A DNA stretch of 64,000 bases from Thalassobacillus devorans MSP14 (GCF_000496835.1 NZ_KI543237.1:722641-786640), one strand, 5' to 3'; positions 47,708 through 56,912 are shown, numbered from the stretch's first letter. Numbers and translations are program-made. The notes: generated by a model from the sequence alone, not told the origin.

Positions 47708-49003
47708 CTATCCGTACAAAATTTCTAGGATCCGCTTCTTAGTCTTACTACGGTTGGACATTTCTTCGAGACGGTCAAGCGGAAAATACAGTTTATGATC
47801 GGTCCTTTTTTTCCCTGAAATCGATTCGACAATGTCAGACTGACGTGAAAGTTCTTTCAATTCCTGATTCGGCATCAATAAGTGGATCGGGAGACGCTCC
47901 TCTTCCTCTCCAGGCCGGTAAAAGTCATACGGCAAGTCAGAACTGGAATCGACAACCAGGTAATAATCCGGGTTCAATCCAGCTTTATTGAATAAACGAT
48001 ATAATTCCATCCACTCATTCATCTGCAGATTCGGATTGAATTCAATGTATTTGAACAGACGACGATTGACGAACCGTTCGCATAGATCACTTAAAATCGG
48101 GTCTTCTTCATTCATCCATATTTGGAAGTAATACATTGCTACTGCTTCATCCAATGCTAAGTATTCTTTCAAGTTAGGTTTTTCTTTGAAAAATGATAAA
48201 AAGTGTGTCGGCTTCAACGCGAACTTATAACCAGTTTCATGGAGTTCCTTGGCACGGTGGAGAATCTTAGAAAGAATCACTTCCGCACTCCGGGTAACCG
48301 GGTGAAAATAAACCTGCCAGTACATCTGATAGCGGCTCATGATATAATCCTCAACAGCATGCATCCCGCTTTCCTTAATGACAACCTGGTCTTCCATCGG
48401 ACGCATGACACGCAAAATACGTTCCATATCAAAATGACCATAGCTTACCCCTGTAAAATAAGCATCCCGCTGCAAATAATCCATACGATCGGCATCAATC
48501 TGGCTGGAAATCAAACTGACAACTAATTTGTTCGGGTATGTTTTATTGATGACATCGGCGACTTTTTCAGGGAAACCATTTTCCACTTTGGAAAGAATCG
48601 CATTGATCGTCGTATCCCCTAATAAAATCTCCTGGGTGAAGTCTTCATGGTCGAGCTTGAAAACTTTTTCGAAGGAGTGAGAAAACGGACCATGCCCAAG
48701 GTCGTGCAATAAAGCGGCACATAGGCACAGCAACCGTTCATTCGGATCCCAATTCGGCCGGTCTTCGAAATTGTGAAGGATACGGCGGACGATTTCATAT
48801 ACACCAAGCGAATGGTTGAATCGGCTGTGTTCCGCTCCGTGGAAGGTCAAATAAGAAGTGCCGAGCTGTTTAACCCGGCGCAGACGTTGAAATTCCGGTG
48901 CTCCGACTAAATCCCATATCACTCGATCCCTAATATGTACATACCTGTGTACGGGGTCTTTAAAAACCTTTTCTTCATTTAATTTTTCATCTTTATAAGC
49001 CAC
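47708..49003 (-). CDS. ywfO: HD-domain dNTP/NTP triphosphohydrolase YwfO
   Basis: 431 residues. The HD metal site is seen in HSRFNHSLGVYEI, LLHDLGHGPFSHSFE and QIDADRMDYLQRDAYFTG. The domain is followed by a long helical C-terminal part. The start is a GTG at 49003, with GGAAGGA about 8 bases upstream. It hydrolyses nucleoside triphosphates in the related characterised proteins; the exact substrate here is not shown. Co-transcribed with ywgA. Confidence 0.92.
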   Translation of the reverse strand: MAYKDEKLNEEKVFKDPVHRYVHIRDRVIWDLVGAPEFQRLRRVKQLGTSYLTFHGAEHSRFNHSLGVYEIVRRILHNFEDRPNWDPNERLLCLCAALLHDLGHGPFSHSFEKVFKLDHEDFTQEILLGDTTINAILSKVENGFPEKVADVINKTYPNKLVVSLISSQIDADRMDYLQRDAYFTGVSYGHFDMERILRVMRPMEDQVVIKESGMHAVEDYIMSRYQMYWQVYFHPVTRSAEVILSKILHRAKELHETGYKFALKPTHFLSFFKEKPNLKEYLALDEAVAMYYFQIWMNEEDPILSDLCERFVNRRLFKYIEFNPNLQMNEWMELYRLFNKAGLNPDYYLVVDSSSDLPYDFYRPGEEEERLPIHLLMPNQELKELSRQSDIVESISGKKRTDHKLYFPLDRLEEMSNRSKTKKRILEILYG

Positions 49004-49027
49004 GGTTAATCCTTCCAATCGGCATTT

Positions 49028-49219
49028 TTATCTATTATAGCTGTTAATCTTATTTAAAAAAACACCTTGACAATCAAGGTGTCTATAACTTGCTTTAAAA
49101 TATATCGACCGGGCTGCTTCTGAACTCGCTTTCGCCCTTTGCTTAATTTTTCTTCGATTTTTCAGTTGATCTTCTTCGGGTGCAGAAACAGGACGATTGT
49201 TTACATACGCGAAACTCAT
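49028..49219 (-). CDS. Doubtful small ORF ahead of ywfO
   Basis: 63 residues, basic and helix-rich in the middle (PEEDQLKNRRKIKQRAKA). It has only a weak GGGGTG ribosome site. The strong terminator at 49055-49083 lies inside its last 18 codons, so transcripts would end before the stop. A second 27-codon frame starts at the neighbouring ATG. It may be noncoding. I do not recognise a family. Confidence 0.3.
   Translation of the reverse strand: MSFAYVNNRPVSAPEEDQLKNRRKIKQRAKASSEAARSIYFKASYRHLDCQGVFLNKINSYNR
49055..49083 (-). terminator. Strong terminator ahead of ywfO
   Basis: ACACCTTGA at 49062-49070 pairs perfectly with TCAAGGTGT at 49074-49082 and is followed by seven T on the minus strand. 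It belongs to a short transcript from about 49253, not to a known gene. Confidence 0.88.
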
Positions 49220-49259
49220 TTGCCATTACACACCCCACTTCTCATCGAACCAATACAAT

Positions 49260-49288
49260 ATTTTACCTAGTTTTATGGATACATGCAA
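49260..49288 (-). promoter_or_regulatory. Sigma-A-like promoter of a short transcript
   Basis: On the minus strand TTGCAT (49283-49288), 17 bases and TAAAAT (49260-49265). It would give an RNA of about 200 bases ending at the terminator at 49055. Confidence 0.5.
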
Positions 49289-49346
49289 GCGGCTTGTTCT
49301 GTTATACTATGGGAGGTTATATGTGAACGGAAGGAGTATTTTCGCT

Positions 49347-50186
49347 ATGCCTGACTTACATCCTTTACTTAAAACAACACCATACAGGTTCATCGATCAA
49401 AGCACACTGGGGCCGGAGTTCTCAGCCCTTCAGTCTTTTGCGATGGATGATGCATTATCTATGTCTGTCGGTCAAGGCTCTTCTCCCACTACCGCACGGT
49501 TATGGGTTCATCATAATACCGTGGTACTCGGTATCCCTGATGCAAGACTTCCCTATATCACAGAGGGCGTCAACTACTTGAAATCACAGGGTTACCAGGT
49601 AGTAATAAGGAATTCTGGCGGACTCGGCGTCGTTCTTGATGATGGTGTATTGAATGTATCGTTGATTTTCTCTGATTCAAAAACAGTCAATATCCATGAA
49701 GGATATGATGCCATGGTGCAATTCGTCCGCTACCTGTTCAGAGATTATACGAACCGGATTAAAGCTTTTGAAATTACCCAGTCTTATTGCCCTGGCACCT
49801 ATGATTTAAGTATCGATGGAAAAAAGTTTGCCGGCATTTCCCAACGCAGGGTAAAAAATGGTTCCGCTGTCCAGGTTTATTTGGATATTACAGGAAGCGG
49901 TTCAGAGCGCGGGCGGCTCATGCGCGACTTTTATACAATCGCCAAACGAGAAGAGATTACGAGGTTCGACTACCCGGATATCGATCCGGATGTCATGGCT
50001 TCTTTGAATGAATTACTGAATGTGGAATTGTCTGTCACTCAGGTACGTAATATGATTTTAACTACTTTACATGATTGGAGCGGTAACATCTCTATGCAAC
50101 AGCTGGATGGCCAGGAGATCGAATGGTTTCATAAACGTTTCGAGCAGATGATCGACAGGAATAAAAAAGCGCTGGCATCCTTGTGA
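49347..50186 (+). CDS. lipL: Octanoyl-[GcvH]:protein N-octanoyltransferase LipL
   Basis: Amidotransferase that moves octanoyl from GcvH to E2 subunits in Bacillus lipoate assembly. 279 residues. The catalytic Cys148 is in TQSYCPGTYDLSI and the conserved Lys in DGKKFAGISQRR. The N-terminal glycine-rich RNSGGLGVVLDDGVLNVSL segment fits the lipoyl ligase fold. The start at 49347 has GGAAGGAG 11 bases upstream; the frame extended to 49197 is rejected. Confidence 0.92.
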   Translation: MPDLHPLLKTTPYRFIDQSTLGPEFSALQSFAMDDALSMSVGQGSSPTTARLWVHHNTVVLGIPDARLPYITEGVNYLKSQGYQVVIRNSGGLGVVLDDGVLNVSLIFSDSKTVNIHEGYDAMVQFVRYLFRDYTNRIKAFEITQSYCPGTYDLSIDGKKFAGISQRRVKNGSAVQVYLDITGSGSERGRLMRDFYTIAKREEITRFDYPDIDPDVMASLNELLNVELSVTQVRNMILTTLHDWSGNISMQQLDGQEIEWFHKRFEQMIDRNKKALASL

Positions 50187-50304
50187 AATGGAGGCCGGCG
50201 CGTTTTCTATTACTATAATGTACGAAATCGAAAATTCAGATGTTTACAAATGCTGCCTGTGGTTCATGTTAAAATAGAAGAAATCATACGGGAGGTGTGG
50301 CGGT

Positions 50305-50541
50305 ATGTTCACTGTTTTCATCATCATAGCTATTATTTTAAGTATCATCGCCTTGATTGCTACGATTTATGTAGGAAAAGATATCAATAAAACAATTGCA
50401 GAAAGAGAAAATGACACACCGGAAGATGAGCTTGCCAGGTCACAGGAATACGAAAAGGCACCTAATCTTCGGGCTCTGTCCATCATCTATATTATAACTT
50501 TTGTTATTACTATTGCCTTAGTAGTGATTTTCATATTATAA
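50305..50541 (+). CDS. Small membrane protein with two helices, unknown function
   Basis: 78 residues. A hydrophobic segment at about 3-23 (VFIIIAIILSIIALIATIYV) is followed by a charged loop rich in Glu and Asp (RENDTPEDELARSQEYEK) and a second helix at about 58-78. GGAGGTG precedes the ATG. It is monocistronic between lipL and a terminator. No family recognised. Confidence 0.78.
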   Translation: MFTVFIIIAIILSIIALIATIYVGKDINKTIAERENDTPEDELARSQEYEKAPNLRALSIIYIITFVITIALVVIFIL

Positions 50542-50580
50542 AAAATCCGGGCACCCTTATAAAGGGGCCCGGACTTTCTT
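50542..50580. terminator. Bidirectional terminator between the small membrane gene and pta
   Basis: TCCGGGC at about 50546-50552 pairs with GCCCGGA at 50567-50573, with A- and T-runs outside. The 110 bases between it and the pta stop hold further hairpins (GCGCAAGCGC and ATGACGT/ACGTCAT) without T-runs. Confidence 0.82.
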
Positions 50581-50694
50581 TTTGCAAGAAATTTAATGAT
50601 CATGGATAACATTGGCTACATTCAGCTCCGACGCATATGACGTGCCGTTTTTAGCCGAACGTCATTACCAGCAAGGCGCTTGCGCTTTTGTTCC

Positions 50695-51666
50695 TTATAG
50701 GGATTGAGCCGCTGTTATCAGGGCTAATTTATAAACGTCATCTGCATTACACCCGCGGGATAGATCGTTCACTGGCTGGTTCAGTCCTTGCAGCACAGGA
50801 CCAACAGCATCAAAACCGCCAAGGCGCTGTGCGATTTTATAACCGATGTTCCCAGCTTCAAGACTTGGGAAAATGAATGTGTTGGCTTCCCCTTTCAATG
50901 GGGAATCAGGTGCTTTTTTCTCTGCTACAGACGGTACGAAAGCTGCATCGAATTGGAATTCGCCGTCGATAAGCAAATCGGGGTTCTTTTCTTTAGCAAT
51001 TTTAACTGCTTCAGACACTTTTTCTGTTTCTGGAGATTTCGCGGAACCTTTGGTAGAAAAGCTCAACATTGCGACTTTAGGCTCCACATCAAATAGCCTG
51101 GCGGTTTCTGAGCTTGCCAAAGCGATCTCTGCTAAGTCTTCACTGTCTGGCGACATGTTAATAGCACAGTCCGCAAACACATACTTCTCTTCCTCACGAA
51201 CCATGATGAAGACTCCAGAAGTCTTTTTGATTCCTGGCTTTGTTTTAATAATTTGCAAAGCTGGCCGTACGGTATCTGCTGTGGAATGTACAGCACCGCT
51301 GACAAGTCCATCCGCTTTCCCCATATACACAAGCATGGTTCCGAAATAGTTACCATCTTTCAATATTTCCTTGGCATCCGCTTCTGTCGCTTTTCCTTTC
51401 CGACGTTCTACAAAGCTTTGTACCATCGCTTCCATTTCTTCATAATTTTCCGGGTCGAGAATTTCAGCAGCTGAAATATCCAGTCCAAATTCGCCCGCTT
51501 TCTGTTTTACTTCATTTTCATTCCCCACTAATACAGGAATGACTAATCCCTTTGTTCCCAAACGACTGGCTGCAGTCAGGATTCTTTCATCTAAAGCTTC
51601 CGGCAATATGATACGCTTACCTTTACCTTGAATTTTATCTGTTAATGTCTCAAAAAGATCGCTCAT
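50695..51666 (-). CDS. pta: Phosphate acetyltransferase
   Basis: Converts acetyl-CoA and phosphate to acetyl phosphate for overflow acetate production. 323 residues, the short bacterial form without the N-terminal regulatory domain. ILPEALDERILTAA at the start, GNYFGTMLVYMGKADGLVSG and the end FPSLEAGNIGYKIAQRLGG are typical. A degenerate cre-like site lies about 70-80 bases upstream of the start. Confidence 0.96.
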   Translation of the reverse strand: MSDLFETLTDKIQGKGKRIILPEALDERILTAASRLGTKGLVIPVLVGNENEVKQKAGEFGLDISAAEILDPENYEEMEAMVQSFVERRKGKATEADAKEILKDGNYFGTMLVYMGKADGLVSGAVHSTADTVRPALQIIKTKPGIKKTSGVFIMVREEEKYVFADCAINMSPDSEDLAEIALASSETARLFDVEPKVAMLSFSTKGSAKSPETEKVSEAVKIAKEKNPDLLIDGEFQFDAAFVPSVAEKKAPDSPLKGEANTFIFPSLEAGNIGYKIAQRLGGFDAVGPVLQGLNQPVNDLSRGCNADDVYKLALITAAQSL

Positions 51667-51732
51667 ATTTTTCCCTCCAATTCTTGTCCTGTTATATATG
51701 ATAAGCCAATATGTGTATGAATGAAAGTAATA

Positions 51733-51746
51733 TGTAAGTGTAAACA
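51733..51746 (+). promoter_or_regulatory. Degenerate cre-like site between pta and hemQ
   Basis: TGTAAGTGTAAACA resembles TGTAAGCGTTAACA but has lost the central CG. pta is CcpA-activated in B. subtilis, so the position is sensible. Weak evidence. Confidence 0.3.
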
Positions 51747-51882
51747 GTTTCTTCTATAAAATGTGTCAATATAGTGAATTCATACCCCTTATTTGCGTCC
51801 GACATGAAGGCCTGTATTGATTATGTTATATTAAGGAAGGAGAATATACTTACTATGTTTTTTATAAAGGAGCGTATGATCT

Positions 51883-52626
51883 ATGCCAGAACCAGCGATA
51901 ACTTTAGATGGATGGTATTGCCTACATGATTTCCGGTCCATGGACTGGACTGCCTGGAAAATGATATCAAGTGATGAACGTGAAAGTGCTATCCACGAGT
52001 TCCATCAACTAATCAATAAGTGGGAAAAGACAGAGAGCAATAAAACAGGAAGTCACGCTATCTATTCCATTGTCGGCCAAAAAGCGGATTTCATGATGAT
52101 GATTCTACGTCCGACCATGGAAGAACTGAATGAAATTGAAAATGAATTCAATAAAACCAAATTGGCAGAATTCACTATCCCTGCTTACTCTTATGTTTCT
52201 GTAGTGGAACTCTCCAATTACATGGCACAAGGTAAAGACCCGGAAACTGACCCGGAAATACAGGCCCGTTTGAAGCCTATCCTGCCAAAATGGAAATATG
52301 CCTGCTTCTATCCAATGGACAAGCGCCGTCAGGGTAATGACAACTGGTACATGCTCGAAAAAGAAGATCGCGGTAAAATGATGTATTCCCACGGCATGAT
52401 CGGACGCAAATATGCAGGAAAAGTACGACAGATCATCACAGGCTCCGTAGGCTTTGATGACTGGGAGTGGGGAGTCACTTTGTTCGCCCATGATGTCCTG
52501 CAGTTTAAAAAGTTAGTATACGAAATGCGTTTTGACGAAGTAAGCGCCCGCTTCGGGGAATTCGGTTCATTCTATGTCGGGCACCTGCTCGAAAAAGAAT
52601 CACTTCCTAAATTCTTATCCATCTGA
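51883..52626 (+). CDS. hemQ: Coproheme decarboxylase HemQ/ChdC
   Basis: Last step of the coproporphyrin-dependent heme pathway of Gram-positives, turning coproheme into heme b with peroxide (chlorite dismutase fold). 247 residues. The proximal heme ligand is His170 in [16 protein letters not shown], and the catalytic Tyr143 is in [22 protein letters not shown] lies about 11 bases upstream of the ATG. In B. subtilis ywfI sits next to pta in the same way. Confidence 0.95.
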   Translation: MPEPAITLDGWYCLHDFRSMDWTAWKMISSDERESAIHEFHQLINKWEKTESNKTGSHAIYSIVGQKADFMMMILRPTMEELNEIENEFNKTKLAEFTIPAYSYVSVVELSNYMAQGKDPETDPEIQARLKPILPKWKYACFYPMDKRRQGNDNWYMLEKEDRGKMMYSHGMIGRKYAGKVRQIITGSVGFDDWEWGVTLFAHDVLQFKKLVYEMRFDEVSARFGEFGSFYVGHLLEKESLPKFLSI

Positions 52627-52643
52627 ATACACTATACCGGAAC

Positions 52644-52677
52644 AGTGCTGCCACCCATACGGGGCAGCACTTTTTAT
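52644..52677 (+). terminator. Terminator after hemQ
   Basis: AGTGCTGCC at 52644-52652 pairs with GGCAGCACT at 52663-52671 and is followed by TTTTATTTTT. Confidence 0.9.
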
Positions 52678-52682
52678 TTTTC

Positions 52683-52704
52683 ATAATGTAAGAACCCGTA
52701 CATA
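52683..52704 (+). promoter_or_regulatory. Sigma-E-like promoter of cwlJ-gerQ
   Basis: ATA at 52683-52685 and CATA at 52701-52704, 15 bases apart, resemble the sigma-E pattern (ATA, 16-18, CATA), though the spacing is short. Both genes are mother-cell genes in B. subtilis. Confidence 0.35.
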
Positions 52705-52752
52705 TACATTTACAGAGAAGTTCATCTTGTGGAATTGAAGCGGGGTGAAAAA

Positions 52753-53175
52753 ATGGCGGTAATCCCTTCCACAGAAAAAGGTGTGAAGTTGTTAGCACGA
52801 CTGATGCGCGCTGAGGCAGAAGGGGACGGAAAGCTGGGAATGCTGATGGTGGGTAATACGGGAGTGAACCGTGTACGTGGAGATTGCATCGACTTTAAAT
52901 CAATCAATTCCATCCAAGACATGGTTTTTCAGAGTCCCGGGGGATTCGAAGCTACGCAAAAAGGATACTTTTACCAGCGGGCCCGGGACAAAGACATTCG
53001 TCTAGCCAGAAGGACAATCAAAGGAGAACGGTTTCACCCGGCAACCAATTCCCTATGGTTCTTCATGCCTGAAGGAAACTGCCCTGACCAATGGTTCGGT
53101 CAATGGAATTCAGGACGGTTCAAATCGCACTGCTTCTACTCTCCGTTACAAAGTGAGTGCCCACGAGTTTATTAA
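52753..53175 (+). CDS. cwlJ: Spore cortex-lytic enzyme CwlJ
   Basis: Coat-located cortex hydrolase active in germination, triggered by Ca-dipicolinate. 140 residues with the SleB/CwlJ hydrolase domain (EAEGDGKLGMLMVGNTGVNR, then GATNS-type region PATNSLWFF). The catalytic Glu is in AEAEGDG near residue 23. There is no signal peptide, as usual for CwlJ. The start at 52753 follows GGGGTG. It is followed at once by gerQ, which CwlJ needs for its coat placement. Confidence 0.93.
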   Translation: MAVIPSTEKGVKLLARLMRAEAEGDGKLGMLMVGNTGVNRVRGDCIDFKSINSIQDMVFQSPGGFEATQKGYFYQRARDKDIRLARRTIKGERFHPATNSLWFFMPEGNCPDQWFGQWNSGRFKSHCFYSPLQSECPRVY

Positions 53176-53196
53176 GGCTAAAAAGGAGTGATTGTA

Positions 53197-53757
53197 TTGT
53201 CACAAAATAATAAGGAAAAGCAAGCTTCCGCTCAGTCTCAGCAGAACCAGCCATATTATCCATCCTATTACCCAGCTTATGCAGCACAGACTCCCTCAGG
53301 GTATTATCCATCTGCCCGCCAAACTTATCCTCCACAGGGGGCAGGGACGATGGGGTCGTATCAACAATCGATGGGAATGCCCGGAATGATGCAAGGTGGA
53401 ATGCCCGGGATGATGCAAGGCGGGATGTCCGGAACTCCTCAAGGGAGTCCCCAGGGACAGGGAGGAATGCTCCCTACCGAAGAATCTTATATAGAGAACA
53501 TTTTACGCTTGAATCGAGGAAAAGAAGCAACCGTTTATATGACTTTTGAAAATAACGCAAAATGGAACGCCAAGATCTTCAAAGGGATTATTGAAGCAGC
53601 AGGCAGAGACCATATCATTTTGAGTGACCCTCAATCTGGAAAACGTTACTTATTACTAATGATTTATCTTGATTACATTACATTTGATGAAGAAATCGAA
53701 TACAGCTATCCATACGGCAGCACGGGAGGCCAATTTGCAAACTACTCGCCAAGGTAA
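53197..53757 (+). CDS. gerQ: Spore coat protein GerQ
   Basis: Coat protein needed for CwlJ localisation and cross-linked by transglutaminase (YwdL in B. subtilis). 186 residues from a TTG at 53197, 8 bases after AAGGAG. The N-terminal half is Gln-, Tyr-, Pro- and Gly-rich with a Met-rich repeat (GMPGMMQGG twice, then GMSGT). The conserved C-terminal domain begins near LPTEESYIENILRLNRGK. Operon with cwlJ. Confidence 0.94.
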   Translation: MSQNNKEKQASAQSQQNQPYYPSYYPAYAAQTPSGYYPSARQTYPPQGAGTMGSYQQSMGMPGMMQGGMPGMMQGGMSGTPQGSPQGQGGMLPTEESYIENILRLNRGKEATVYMTFENNAKWNAKIFKGIIEAAGRDHIILSDPQSGKRYLLLMIYLDYITFDEEIEYSYPYGSTGGQFANYSPR

Positions 53758-53802
53758 CCTTTTGGAATTATCGTCTTATTTCAACCCGATTTTCAAACAG
53801 AG

Positions 53803-53838
53803 AAAAAGCCACGCCGCTATTTGCGCGTGGCTTTACTT
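53803..53838 (+). terminator. Terminator after gerQ
   Basis: AAAGCCACGC at 53805-53814 pairs with GCGTGGCTTT at 53825-53834. The T-run is short. Confidence 0.7.
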
Positions 53839-53860
53839 CATCCAAGGTGGTGACATACCA

Positions 53861-54109
53861 GTGAAACACCCATACGAGAAACTGCAGCGCCTTCAAGTGC
53901 TGTGCATGGTGCTGTCAATCGTTCTAGCTATTGTAGCACTCGCCCAGCAGGCTTTCTCCTGGACGGTATTAGTCATGTTTTATATGCTTGCTTTGAGCTT
54001 CATGTTCGAAGGGATGGTAGAACTGCAAAAACGGAATACTTTCCATTTCGTCTCCCAGGTCATTCGCGCCCTTTTGATTGCCATTTTTTCTACATTACTA
54101 TTCTTTTAA
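53861..54109 (+). CDS. Small membrane protein, unknown function
   Basis: 82 residues from a GTG at 53861, with AAGGTGG about 10 bases upstream. It begins KHPYEKLQRLQVLCMVLS and has two or three hydrophobic segments (15-30, 34-52, 63-82). The last ends in FSTLLFF. Its stop directly abuts the stop of the converging ywdK gene, with no terminator between. I do not recognise the family. Confidence 0.72.
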   Translation: MKHPYEKLQRLQVLCMVLSIVLAIVALAQQAFSWTVLVMFYMLALSFMFEGMVELQKRNTFHFVSQVIRALLIAIFSTLLFF

Positions 54110-54478
54110 TTAAATGATTTTCGTTACCGCTATCCCTAACAACACCCAGCCGATCAAAAACGCCAGACCTCCGAACGGAGTAATCATAGCCAGCGCTTTG
54201 ATTCCGGTTGGGGCGTAAATATACAAGCTGCCGGAAAACAACAGGATACCGATGAAGAAAAGCCAGCCTGATCCTGATAACAGATTGGATTGAGTTTTCA
54301 TCATCAATAGTCCGACTGCAAGCAAGGCTCCTGTATGGAACATTTGATAGGTCACTGCTTTTTCCCATGTTTTCAACGCTTTTTCTGAAATTCTGCCTTC
54401 CAGTCCATGGGCACCGAAAGCCCCAAGTGCTACTGCAATAAAACCGTTGATAACAGCCAATAATAAAAATAATTTCAT
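54110..54478 (-). CDS. ywdK: DUF423 membrane protein YwdK
   Basis: 122 residues with four membrane helices. The start MKLFLLLAVINGFIAVALGAF followed by GAHGLEGRISEKALKTWEKA is the DUF423 signature. Function unknown. It follows ywdI by 12 bases, so they are co-transcribed. Confidence 0.9.
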   Translation of the reverse strand: MKLFLLLAVINGFIAVALGAFGAHGLEGRISEKALKTWEKAVTYQMFHTGALLAVGLLMMKTQSNLLSGSGWLFFIGILLFSGSLYIYAPTGIKALAMITPFGGLAFLIGWVLLGIAVTKII

Positions 54479-54490
54479 CGTTCTCTCCCC

Positions 54491-54811
54491 TTAAAAATCA
54501 AATATAGAATCACCATTTGCTTCTTCGTGGTCGGTTGTCTGCTTTTTCTGCTTGTCTGTCTGCTGTCTGGATGACGGAAGATCTCCCATCATTTTTCTAA
54601 TTTCTGCAGTCGTTGGTTCATCTACCTCCGTTGGATCAGGGTAGGCAGAACTGCCAGACGAATGAGCAGCATGCTCTTCTAACATCAAATCACATAGTAG
54701 ACGGACAGCCCGAACATGCTCGCGAACCAATGAGGTCTCACCATTTTTTTGCATCGCTTCTTGTATTTCAGTCATCATTTTCTTCAATACTGCTTCATTT
54801 GAAATCGCCAT
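54491..54811 (-). CDS. ywdI: YwdI family protein (DUF5327)
   Basis: 106 residues, cytoplasmic, with an N-terminal helical part (ISNEAVLKKMMTEIQEAMQK, then VRAVRLLCDLMLEE). The C-terminal tail is disordered and Gln-, Lys- and Glu-rich, ending GDSIFDF. Conserved between gerQ and ywdK relatives in Bacilli. Function unknown. AAGGAG precedes the ATG. Confidence 0.85.
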   Translation of the reverse strand: MAISNEAVLKKMMTEIQEAMQKNGETSLVREHVRAVRLLCDLMLEEHAAHSSGSSAYPDPTEVDEPTTAEIRKMMGDLPSSRQQTDKQKKQTTDHEEANGDSIFDF

Positions 54812-54888
54812 TATTATGACTCCTTTTTGTATACGAAAATATCACACTATGTAGTTTAACACGTCCATACCGCCTAGACTAGAAAAGA

Positions 54889-54924
54889 AAACAAGACCGC
54901 TCCCTAGTGGGAACGGTCTTCATT
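54889..54924 (-). terminator. Terminator after the NSS-GNAT operon
   Basis: AAGACCG at 54893-54899 pairs with CGGTCTT at 54914-54920, with an inner TCCC/GGGA pair. A T-rich tract follows on the minus strand. Confidence 0.8.
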
Positions 54925-54977
54925 TGTAAAATAATGTATTTCTTCCCGCTTATTTTTGTATCCAGTGGGGCCAAATA

Positions 54978-55454
54978 TTATTTTCCTCCACCATGGTCAT
55001 AGCTTTCATAATAGAGGAAAGCGAGTCTTATCCCTTCTTCTGTCACAAGCTCCTGCTGCTGATTGAAACCGTACTTCTGATAAAATCGCATCGCCGGTTC
55101 ATTTTTCGCTCCAGTCGTCACATAGCACCTGCTGGTCGGATTCAAAAACAGCACTCTATCCAGAAGTTCCTTGCCGAAGCCCTGACGCATCCACCTTGGG
55201 TGTACCGCCATACGTGTTATCCAGAAGTCACCTGCTTCGAGTTGATAGGCAATCAGACCAACTAATCTTTTTTCTTTATATATACCTAAAAAGGTTTCGT
55301 CAGCCATACGGATATCCTGGTAGGTTTCTGTCAGCGGCGGAAGCTTGCGGCTATGCACGTATCTCGCTTCCTGGTGATAGGAAAGCTGCTGCAATGCTTC
55401 GATTTCTTTTGCAACCTCTTCCCTCGTATGCTCTAATTCAAAAATGATAGACAT
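54978..55454 (-). CDS. GNAT-family acetyltransferase
   Basis: 158 residues. The acetyl-CoA site is seen in ITRMAVHPRWMRQGFGKELL (RxxGxG/A type loop), and the typical C-terminal MRFYQKYGFNQQQEL is present. Substrate unknown. Its start is 4 bases past the stop of the NSS transporter gene upstream, so they are translationally close. Together they end at the hairpin at 54889. Confidence 0.88.
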   Translation of the reverse strand: MSIIFELEHTREEVAKEIEALQQLSYHQEARYVHSRKLPPLTETYQDIRMADETFLGIYKEKRLVGLIAYQLEAGDFWITRMAVHPRWMRQGFGKELLDRVLFLNPTSRCYVTTGAKNEPAMRFYQKYGFNQQQELVTEEGIRLAFLYYESYDHGGGK

Positions 55455-55458
55455 GTAA

Positions 55459-56802
55459 TTACATCCCGAGAATTCCTACGGCATTCAAGAAAATCAAAAT
55501 GATCACTACCGGGGCAATATACTTGATGATGCTGTACCAGACGTTACCGATCGGATTACCAGTCAAATCCGTAGCGTCCAATGCAGTGGCCTTATTAAAA
55601 TACCACCCGACGAACATAGCCATAGCAAGACCTCCGAGTGGAAGCAAAATATTGGAGGCGATGAAATCCATCGATCCTTGGATATTCCGGTCTCCGATTG
55701 GCGTGAAGCCGGACCATATACCGAAACCTAAGGATACGATCAACCCAAGCCCGAACATGATAGCGCCCGTCAGGATACTCGCCATTTTTCGACTCCAATG
55801 GAAAACCCGCATAAAGTAAGCAACCGGTACTTCCAAAATGGATACCGATGAAGATAAAGACGCCAAAGTTAACGCAAAGAAGAACACCAGGCCGACGATT
55901 CCGCCCACTGGCATCTGTTCAAAGATGCCAGGCAACGTGATGAACACCAACGGCGGGCCGGATCCAGGGCTGATACCAAAAGCGAAAGCCGCCGGGAAAA
56001 TCACTATTCCGGAGATGACCGCAAAAAAGGTGTCCATCAAACCAATACCAAGGGTCGCGCTTGGCAGTTTGTTCTCCTTCGATAAGTAACTCCCATACGT
56101 AAGCATAGCTCCCATACCGAGGCTTAATGAAAAGAATGCCTGCCCCATGGCAGCTAAATATACGGACGGATTACCCAGCGCTGACCAATCCGGCTGGAAA
56201 AGGAATTTCACGCCTTCCATTGCCCCTTCCAGTGAGAGACTGTATATTGCCAATCCAATCAAAATGATAGCCAGTGTCGGCATGAAAATTTTGTTCGCCG
56301 CTTCGATTCCTTTTTTGACTCCGATATAAACAATCGAAATCGTCAGTACCATGAATAGTGTATGCCAGAAAAGCGGCTGCCAGGCATGGGAAATAAAGCC
56401 GCCGAATGCGGCTTCATAACCGCCTTCAGGCTGGCTGAAGAAATCACCGGTAATATATTTCCATAAATAATACATCGACCAACCGGCTACTACGCTGTAA
56501 AAGCTTAAAATCAAGAATGATGCCATTACTCCAAAGAATCCAGAAAGGAACCATGGCGTACCAGGGGATAACTTCGCAAAAGATCCGATGACATCACTTT
56601 GCGCTTTTCTTCCGATACTCACCTCTGTTAATAACAAAGGTACACCGATGACGAGTACGAAAAATAAATATAAAATCAAAAAGGCGCCTCCGCCACTTTC
56701 ACCCGCAACATAAGAAAAACGCCAAATGTTACCGAGTCCAACAGCAGACCCCATCGCCGCCAGCATAAAGCCTAGCTTGGAGGCCCATTTTTCCCTAGCC
56801 AA
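55459..56802 (-). CDS. Sodium-dependent transporter, NSS (SNF) family
   Basis: 447 residues, 11-12 membrane helices, LeuT fold. The first helix holds the substrate and sodium site (GSAVGLGNIWRFSYVAGESG), followed by PLLLTEVSIGRKA. Relatives YocR and YhdH are annotated as transporters of unknown substrate; amino acids are likely. In a halophile, uptake of a compatible solute or amino acid is plausible but not shown. Operon with the GNAT gene. Confidence 0.92.
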   Translation of the reverse strand: MAREKWASKLGFMLAAMGSAVGLGNIWRFSYVAGESGGGAFLILYLFFVLVIGVPLLLTEVSIGRKAQSDVIGSFAKLSPGTPWFLSGFFGVMASFLILSFYSVVAGWSMYYLWKYITGDFFSQPEGGYEAAFGGFISHAWQPLFWHTLFMVLTISIVYIGVKKGIEAANKIFMPTLAIILIGLAIYSLSLEGAMEGVKFLFQPDWSALGNPSVYLAAMGQAFFSLSLGMGAMLTYGSYLSKENKLPSATLGIGLMDTFFAVISGIVIFPAAFAFGISPGSGPPLVFITLPGIFEQMPVGGIVGLVFFFALTLASLSSSVSILEVPVAYFMRVFHWSRKMASILTGAIMFGLGLIVSLGFGIWSGFTPIGDRNIQGSMDFIASNILLPLGGLAMAMFVGWYFNKATALDATDLTGNPIGNVWYSIIKYIAPVVIILIFLNAVGILGM

Positions 56803-56912
56803 TAGTCTTCAACTCCCTCACTCTATTGTTTGTAAATATGCCATAGCATATCACATATTCATGGATACGACGACCTATATTCTGAAATTTCATTTTATTT
56901 ACAGTGTGATAT

